Source: Prevotella sp. UBA7764
GTDB lineage: Bacteria > Bacteroidota > Bacteroidia > Bacteroidales > Bacteroidaceae
Reading direction: 5' to 3'
NCBI GenBank assembly: GCA_002481295.1
Contig: DLDU01000047.1
Span: forward strand, 30,770-94,769
Length of the DNA: 64,000 nt
The translations under genes were made by a program, and so were the position numbers. Below, piece by piece: positions 59,494-64,000 of this stretch; positions within the stretch are counted from its first letter, which is position 1; each line of letters opens with the position of its first letter. The notes beneath the pieces were generated by a model. The model worked only from the letters and a program-made list of their open reading frames with translations. It was not told the origin of the DNA and did not search any database.

Positions 59494-60105
59494 ATGTTTA
59501 TAGAACAACCCGCTAAATGGCTCCGCTGGCTCTATCCAAACGCCCTGTGGCGAATGGATCAGAGCGAGCGGGCTGTATATCTCACGTTCGACGACGGTCC
59601 GATACCGGAGTCGACACCATTTATCCTTGACACCTTACGAAAGTTTGGTGCCAAGGCTACTTTCTTTATGGTCGGTGAGAACGTTTTGCGAAATCACGAC
59701 CTCTACAACCGCATTGTCGAAGAAGGCCACCAGGTTGGCAACCACACGTTTAATCATATTGGAGCCTTCAAGCACTGGACGATCACCTATGCCATCAACA
59801 CGGCACAGGCCAACGAACTGATCAAGTCACATCTCTTCCGTCCGCCGCACGGATGGATGCGTCATTCAGAATACTGGTGGCTGCAAAGGAAATACAAGAT
59901 TGTGATGTGGGACTTGGTTACCAGAGACTATTCCAAATGGCTGACGGCTCAGGATGTTATTAACAACGTGAAGCGCTATGCACGCAATGGTTCCATCATC
60001 ACCTTTCACGACTCGCTGAAGAGTATTGACAAGCTGAAGATCGCTTTGCCTTTATCACTGCAATGGCTCAAGGATCAAGGTTACGAGTTCAAGATCATTG
60101 AGTGA
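59494..60105 (+). CDS. Polysaccharide deacetylase (NodB-type)
   Basis: The 203-aa protein carries a CE4 deacetylase domain. Motif 1 is YLTFDDGPIP (catalytic Asp-Asp), motif 2 VGNHTFNHI (His ligands), motif 3 FRPPHGWMR and the late ITFHDSLKS. It would remove acetyl groups from a surface or wall polysaccharide. No signal peptide is visible, though the N-terminus (FIEQPAKWLRWLYPNALWRM) may anchor it. It is cotranscribed with the DUF2723 gene. The following gap (60106-60428) contains no other gene that I can support. Confidence 0.9.
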   Translation: MFIEQPAKWLRWLYPNALWRMDQSERAVYLTFDDGPIPESTPFILDTLRKFGAKATFFMVGENVLRNHDLYNRIVEEGHQVGNHTFNHIGAFKHWTITYAINTAQANELIKSHLFRPPHGWMRHSEYWWLQRKYKIVMWDLVTRDYSKWLTAQDVINNVKRYARNGSIITFHDSLKSIDKLKIALPLSLQWLKDQGYEFKIIE

Positions 60106-60428
60106 TCTTGCCTGCGGATGAGTCAGCATGGTCGTCGAACAGTCATTTGTTGTCCGTTTCCATCACCTTTTCTATTGTACTATTTTATAATTTTAGATAT
60201 AAGAGATTATATTTACTGGCTATCAACCGCATCACTAAGAGACTTGTTCGCTGTAGGCACATATTTGGGATTATTGCTTTCATATATCTACGCGATTACA
60301 TGTTCATATATTGTTATGAGTAATGTTGACTGTTTGTTCTTAAACCCTATTTTGGTTGACTCTGTGTACATTTCGTAAACAATAATGGTCATTAGTGGTG
60401 CCTTTTAATGAATACTTTTCTTCTTATT

Positions 60429-61337
60429 TTACTTCTCTCTGTATTCTTTTGGTGTCATTCCCGCAAGCTTTTTGAAGAAGCGTGAGAAGTGCTGGGGATA
60501 CTGGAAGCCGAGGCGGTCGGAAATCTGCGAGATGCTCTGCGAAGGGTCGAGGAGCAGTTGCTTGCTCAGCGCGAGAATGTGCTGTTGAATATAGTACTGT
60601 GCCGTCATTCCCGTCTCCTTACGAATGAGGTCGCCAAAGTAGCCCGGTGACAGACAGGCCTTATCAGCGAAGTAAGCCACTGAGGGCAGTCCGCCGCGCA
60701 CGGCTGAGCCCTGCTCGAAATAATCCTTAATGTTGCGCTCAAAGGCCGAGAGAATATCGGAGTTTTCCTTGTGACGGATAACGAACTGTCGGTCGTAGAA
60801 GCGCTGGCAGTAGTCTAGGATGAGCTTGATGCGGTCGGTGAGAATGGTCTGCGAATGTTTGTCTACGGGCTGCTCCATCTCAAAGCGGATGGTGTTGAGC
60901 GTGTCGGTGTACATCTGCCGCTCGCGCTCGCTGAGATGGAGCGATTCGGCCGAGGCGTAGTCGAAGAAGTGATAGCCGCCGATAGCCTTCCCCAAGGGCG
61001 TGCCGAAGAGCAGGTCGGGATGAAAGAGCAGACCTAAGGTGTGCGACGGCGTATGGAGCTGTTCTTCTGTCATATCCACGCGCACCATCTGTCCCGGCGC
61101 GAAGCTCACGATGGTACCGTCCTGATAGTCGTATTGCTGGCGCCCATAATGCAGCGCACACTGTATACCGTCCTTCAGCCACAGCGCATAGACGCCATAA
61201 CGGAAGGTGACGTGGTTGGGAATCTTCGTGGCTTCCGCCAAGTCTACCACGCTCACTAAGGGATGCAGGGTCTCGAAGCCATACATCTTATTATAGTTAT
61301 CGATACTGTCAATAGGGGTAATCGTTGTGTCGCTCAT
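60429..61337 (-). CDS. AraC-family transcriptional regulator
   Basis: The 302-aa protein has an N-terminal cupin-like sensing region and a C-terminal double HTH (about 205-300). The latter shows ACLSPGYFGDLIRKETGMTA, ISQISDRLGFQYPQHFSRFF and KKLAGMTPKEYR. It is divergent from the amidohydrolase operon, so it may control it. The inducer is unknown. Confidence 0.93.
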   Translation of the reverse strand: MSDTTITPIDSIDNYNKMYGFETLHPLVSVVDLAEATKIPNHVTFRYGVYALWLKDGIQCALHYGRQQYDYQDGTIVSFAPGQMVRVDMTEEQLHTPSHTLGLLFHPDLLFGTPLGKAIGGYHFFDYASAESLHLSERERQMYTDTLNTIRFEMEQPVDKHSQTILTDRIKLILDYCQRFYDRQFVIRHKENSDILSAFERNIKDYFEQGSAVRGGLPSVAYFADKACLSPGYFGDLIRKETGMTAQYYIQQHILALSKQLLLDPSQSISQISDRLGFQYPQHFSRFFKKLAGMTPKEYREK

Positions 61338-61364
61338 ATCTATCTATCTTTATGTTTCTTCGCA

Positions 61365-61396
61365 CAAAATTAGTTGAATTTTTCTATTCACGCAAG
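61365..61396 (-). promoter_or_regulatory. Promoter of the AraC-type regulator
   Basis: On the minus strand CTTG (near-consensus) at 61393-61396, a 20-nt spacer and TAATTTTG (61365-61372). On the other strand TAACTTTG at 61471-61478 is the likely -7 box of the divergent amidohydrolase operon. Confidence 0.55.
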
Positions 61397-61497
61397 AGGG
61401 AAGCTGCAATTTCAGCAAAAAGGGTTATAGCAGCCTTAATCGGGGTAACAGCTTGTTGACAGGAAACTCGTAACTTTGCAACCGGAAACAAACAAAT

Positions 61498-62844
61498 ATG
61501 AGAATCAAGTTAATCATAGCATTATTGGCAATGGCCATAACGGTAATGGCTCAGGGTGTAATAGATGTGCATAGCCACATCATCACTTCTGAGTTTCTGT
61601 CGGCTCTTGAAAGCGAAGGCCGGCTGATGGACGAAGGTTTCCCCTTGCCGAAATATGATGCGGATGCCCATCTGAAGTGGATGGACGAAGCAGGTGTTCA
61701 GACTTCGGTGCTGACATTGGCGGCACCCCAGCCGACATCGGCAAAAGTAGTACGTAGGACAAACGAAGTCGCTGCAGAACTTAAGCGGAAACATCCCGGG
61801 AGGTTTCTATTCTTTGCAGCTCTTCCCCTTCCCGATGTCGATGCTGCTATCCGTGAGGCCGTCTATGCACTCGATACGTTGAAAGCTGACGGCATTAAGT
61901 TGGCCACCAATGCCAACGGGCAGTATCTCGGTGCGCCAGAGCTTGACACACTCTTCTCGTTCCTCAACGAGCGGAAGGCTGTCATCATCCTGCATCCCCA
62001 TCGGCCTGAGCCTGTAAACAAGCAGGTAATGCAGCAGACACCGCTCGCCATGCAGGAATATCTCTCAGAAACCACCCGTGCCGTTTCGAACATGATCAGC
62101 CACAATGTACTGGCCCGCTATAAGAATATCAAAGTGGTAGTGCCACATTGCGGTGCCTACCTGCCACTGAGCATTCCTCGCATGAAATCATTGACTCCCG
62201 TGATGCAGAAAAACAAGATGGTTGGCGAAATAGACTGGGAGGCGAACCTTGCAGCCCTTTACTACGATCTTGCTGGTGCGCACTCTCCGGAGGTGATCCG
62301 CATGCTGCTTACTATCACCACACCCGACCATCTGCTCTATGGTTCTGATTATCCCTACGTGGCTCCGCAGATGCTCACCCAGAGTCTCCAACGTATGAAG
62401 CAGTATCTCACGACGGAGCCTGACCTTCGGCCTTTCCGTGAGATGATCCTTCATAAAAACGCAGAGTGGCTGCAGGGCTTGTCGCAGACAAAGCCAGTCG
62501 CAGACAACTATAACGGTAAGATGATTTGCCGGCTGGCTGAAATTGAAGTCTATCCCAAGTATCTTACGGAATACTTGTCGTATGCCAACGAGGTAGACCG
62601 ATTGAGTGTGGAGCGTGAGCCGGGGGTCGTCTGTCTCTTCCCGATGCAGAGTGCCGAAGACTCGACACGGATTCGCATCCTCGAAATCTATGCCTCAGAG
62701 GAAGCCTATCAGCAGCACCTGAAGACCGAGCACTTCCAGAAGTATAAGCAGGGTACGCTGCACATGGTGAAGAGTTTGAAACTCCCCACGATGAAGCCGC
62801 TCGACCCAAAGACAATGAAACTGATATTCGAGAAACAAAGATAA
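61498..62844 (+). CDS. Exported amidohydrolase fused to an ABM-type domain
   Basis: The 448-aa protein begins with a signal peptide (MRIKLIIALLAMAITVMAQG). Residues 20-325 form an amidohydrolase-2 barrel with VIDVHSHI (metal His pair), IILHPHRPEP, VVVPHCGAYLPL and LLYGSDYPYV. Residues 345-448 form an antibiotic-biosynthesis-monooxygenase-like (ABM) domain with IEVYPKYLTEYLSYANE and EIYASEEAYQQHLKTEHFQK. The pairing suggests turnover of a small aromatic or lactone compound. The substrate is unknown. The next gene starts 3 bp later. Confidence 0.85.
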   Translation: MRIKLIIALLAMAITVMAQGVIDVHSHIITSEFLSALESEGRLMDEGFPLPKYDADAHLKWMDEAGVQTSVLTLAAPQPTSAKVVRRTNEVAAELKRKHPGRFLFFAALPLPDVDAAIREAVYALDTLKADGIKLATNANGQYLGAPELDTLFSFLNERKAVIILHPHRPEPVNKQVMQQTPLAMQEYLSETTRAVSNMISHNVLARYKNIKVVVPHCGAYLPLSIPRMKSLTPVMQKNKMVGEIDWEANLAALYYDLAGAHSPEVIRMLLTITTPDHLLYGSDYPYVAPQMLTQSLQRMKQYLTTEPDLRPFREMILHKNAEWLQGLSQTKPVADNYNGKMICRLAEIEVYPKYLTEYLSYANEVDRLSVEREPGVVCLFPMQSAEDSTRIRILEIYASEEAYQQHLKTEHFQKYKQGTLHMVKSLKLPTMKPLDPKTMKLIFEKQR

Positions 62845-62847
62845 AGA

Positions 62848-64000
62848 ATGAAAATCATTACCACCGTCATCGCACTGCTCTTGGCAGTGGCAACTATAAA
62901 TGCGCAAAAGAATATGAAAGAAAATGTTGATTTCAGTGTATGGCCGAAAGGAGAGTTGAACAGTGCCTATGCCCAGTATTTCACAGGCAACAGCTATCTG
63001 GCTCCCCTCGATGCCGAGAATGGAGGTCCCGTGAACGTCACCTTCGAGCTCCGTTGCCGCAACAACTGGCACATCCACCACAAGTCGGTGCAGGTACTCA
63101 TCTGCGTCTCTGGCTGTGGCTGGTATGTCGAGGAAGGCAAGGAACCTGTCGTCCTGCGCCCGGGTGTGGTCGTGGCCATCCCTGCCGAGGCTAAGCACTG
63201 GCATGGGGCCGCTAAAGACTCGTGGATGCAACACATCACCTATATGACTAAGGTAGAAGAAGGCGCCTCCAACGAGTGGCTGGAGCCTGTCACGGATGCA
63301 GAGTACGACAAGCTGCCTGCAAGTTCAGCGATACTCGGCGTCGCCGACGCTGAATACAACCAACGCTTCAAGGCCTTTGCTTTCGGCGAGGTGGTGGAAC
63401 AGGTGAAGACACGTCTCGACGATCGTACCCGCTATATATGCTATCTCGCCACGCTCCTTGGCTGTCAGGGCATCAGCGAATACCGCGAACTGCTGTCCGA
63501 AGCTCTCGCCAAAGGCGTGACACCTGTTGAGGTGAAGGAAATCGTCTATCAGGCTACGGCCTATTTAGGCATGGGACGCGTCCGTCCCTTCCTCTCGGCC
63601 ACCAACGAGGTACTGACCGCCCGTGGCATCACCCTGCCATTGGCTTCACAGCAGACCACCACGATGGAGACCCGTCGTGAGGCTGGCACAGAGGCACAGG
63701 TCGGTTGTTTCGGCGACTCAATGCGTGACTTCTGGAAGTCGGGGCCAGAGGACAGCCGACACATCAACAAATGGCTGGCTGACAACTGCTTTGGCGATTA
63801 CTACACCCGCACGGGACTTGACCTGAAGATGCGCGAGCTCATTACGTTCTGTTTCCTTGCTGCCCAAGGTGGTTGCGAGCCGCAGTTGAAAGGACATATT
63901 GCCGGCAACTACCACGTAGGCAACGACAAAGACCTGCTCATCGCTGTCATCTCCAGTAACCTCCCCTTCATCGGCTATCCGCGTACACTCAATGCCCTCA
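62848..64000 (+). CDS. Exported cupin/carboxymuconolactone decarboxylase-like protein (partial)
   Basis: The frame starts at the ATG at 62848 and runs off the window (384 codons seen). A signal peptide (MKIITTVIALLLAVATINAQ) is followed by a cupin domain (FELRCRNNWHIHHKSVQVLI, PAEAKHWHG). Two CMD-like segments come next (TRYICYLATLLGCQGISEYR, then MRELITFCFLAAQGGCEPQL). It is co-transcribed with the amidohydrolase-ABM gene, likely one catabolic or detoxifying unit. Confidence 0.85.
   Translation, partial: MKIITTVIALLLAVATINAQKNMKENVDFSVWPKGELNSAYAQYFTGNSYLAPLDAENGGPVNVTFELRCRNNWHIHHKSVQVLICVSGCGWYVEEGKEPVVLRPGVVVAIPAEAKHWHGAAKDSWMQHITYMTKVEEGASNEWLEPVTDAEYDKLPASSAILGVADAEYNQRFKAFAFGEVVEQVKTRLDDRTRYICYLATLLGCQGISEYRELLSEALAKGVTPVEVKEIVYQATAYLGMGRVRPFLSATNEVLTARGITLPLASQQTTTMETRREAGTEAQVGCFGDSMRDFWKSGPEDSRHINKWLADNCFGDYYTRTGLDLKMRELITFCFLAAQGGCEPQLKGHIAGNYHVGNDKDLLIAVISSNLPFIGYPRTLNAL

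Overview
The window is a piece of a Bacteroidales chromosome, probably Prevotella-like. This is inferred from the promoter style (TTTG, a 19-20 nt spacer, then TAnnTTTG), the exported TonB-type proteins, the DUF2723 membrane protein and the gene neighbourhoods. It carries a complete prophage of about 43 kb. The prophage lies between two 28-bp direct repeats (2822-2849 and 45777-45804). It uses the 3' end of an initiator tRNA-fMet gene (2763-2835) as its attachment site, and the tRNA stays intact.

Phage layout. The tyrosine integrase (2915-4120, + strand) sits next to attL. A CI-like repressor (45155-45595, + strand) sits next to attR. Almost everything between is read leftward on the minus strand: early regulators and a primase-helicase (45.0-40.2 kb); an array of TGTGTCTGA repeats that could be the origin (39.8-40.1 kb); protease/scaffold, major capsid, packaging genes and large terminase (38.5-31.7 kb); small accessory operons including a BRCT protein and a four-gene operon behind a highly structured RNA leader (30.8-27.7 kb); portal and connector-like genes (27.6-21.8 kb); a 1401-aa tail protein and fibre-like genes (21.8-15.7 kb); a diversity-generating retroelement (15.6-12.0 kb); the lysis cassette (11.9-10.5 kb); tape measure and distal tail protein (10.5-4.2 kb). 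The 1460-aa tape measure implies a long-tailed siphovirus.

The highlight is the diversity-generating retroelement (DGR). The last 128-bp stretch of a putative tail-tip/receptor-binding gene (VR, 14289-14416) matches a 128-bp template repeat (TR, 13872-13999) with 21 mismatches, and every one falls on a template adenine. Next to it is a reverse transcriptase with the DGR signature LGxxxSQ but FVDN instead of YxDD. Unusual points are the lack of a recognisable Avd gene, a G8 tract that could fuse the RT to an unknown 123-aa protein by -1 frameshifting, a separate host-type promoter firing straight into the TR, and a cluster of hairpins with GNA triloops between VR and TR.

Regulation visible in the sequence: four phage promoters share an extended -33 element (CGTATTTTC, exactly 19 nt before TAnnTTTG). 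A second motif (ATGCGGAATTTT) sits in the repressor/early control region and at two other promoters.

Chromosomal genes. Left flank: the start of an exported protein and a membrane protein fused to a cytidylate-kinase-like domain. Right flank: a remnant of an IS transposase, a LuxR-type response regulator, pyrH, birA, yraN, tadA, a coiled-coil lipoprotein, rsmI, tdk, an AI-2E family permease, an exported TonB-domain protein, a small exported MORN-like protein, a DUF2723 protein, a polysaccharide deacetylase, an AraC regulator, an exported amidohydrolase-ABM fusion and the start of an exported cupin/carboxymuconolactone decarboxylase protein.
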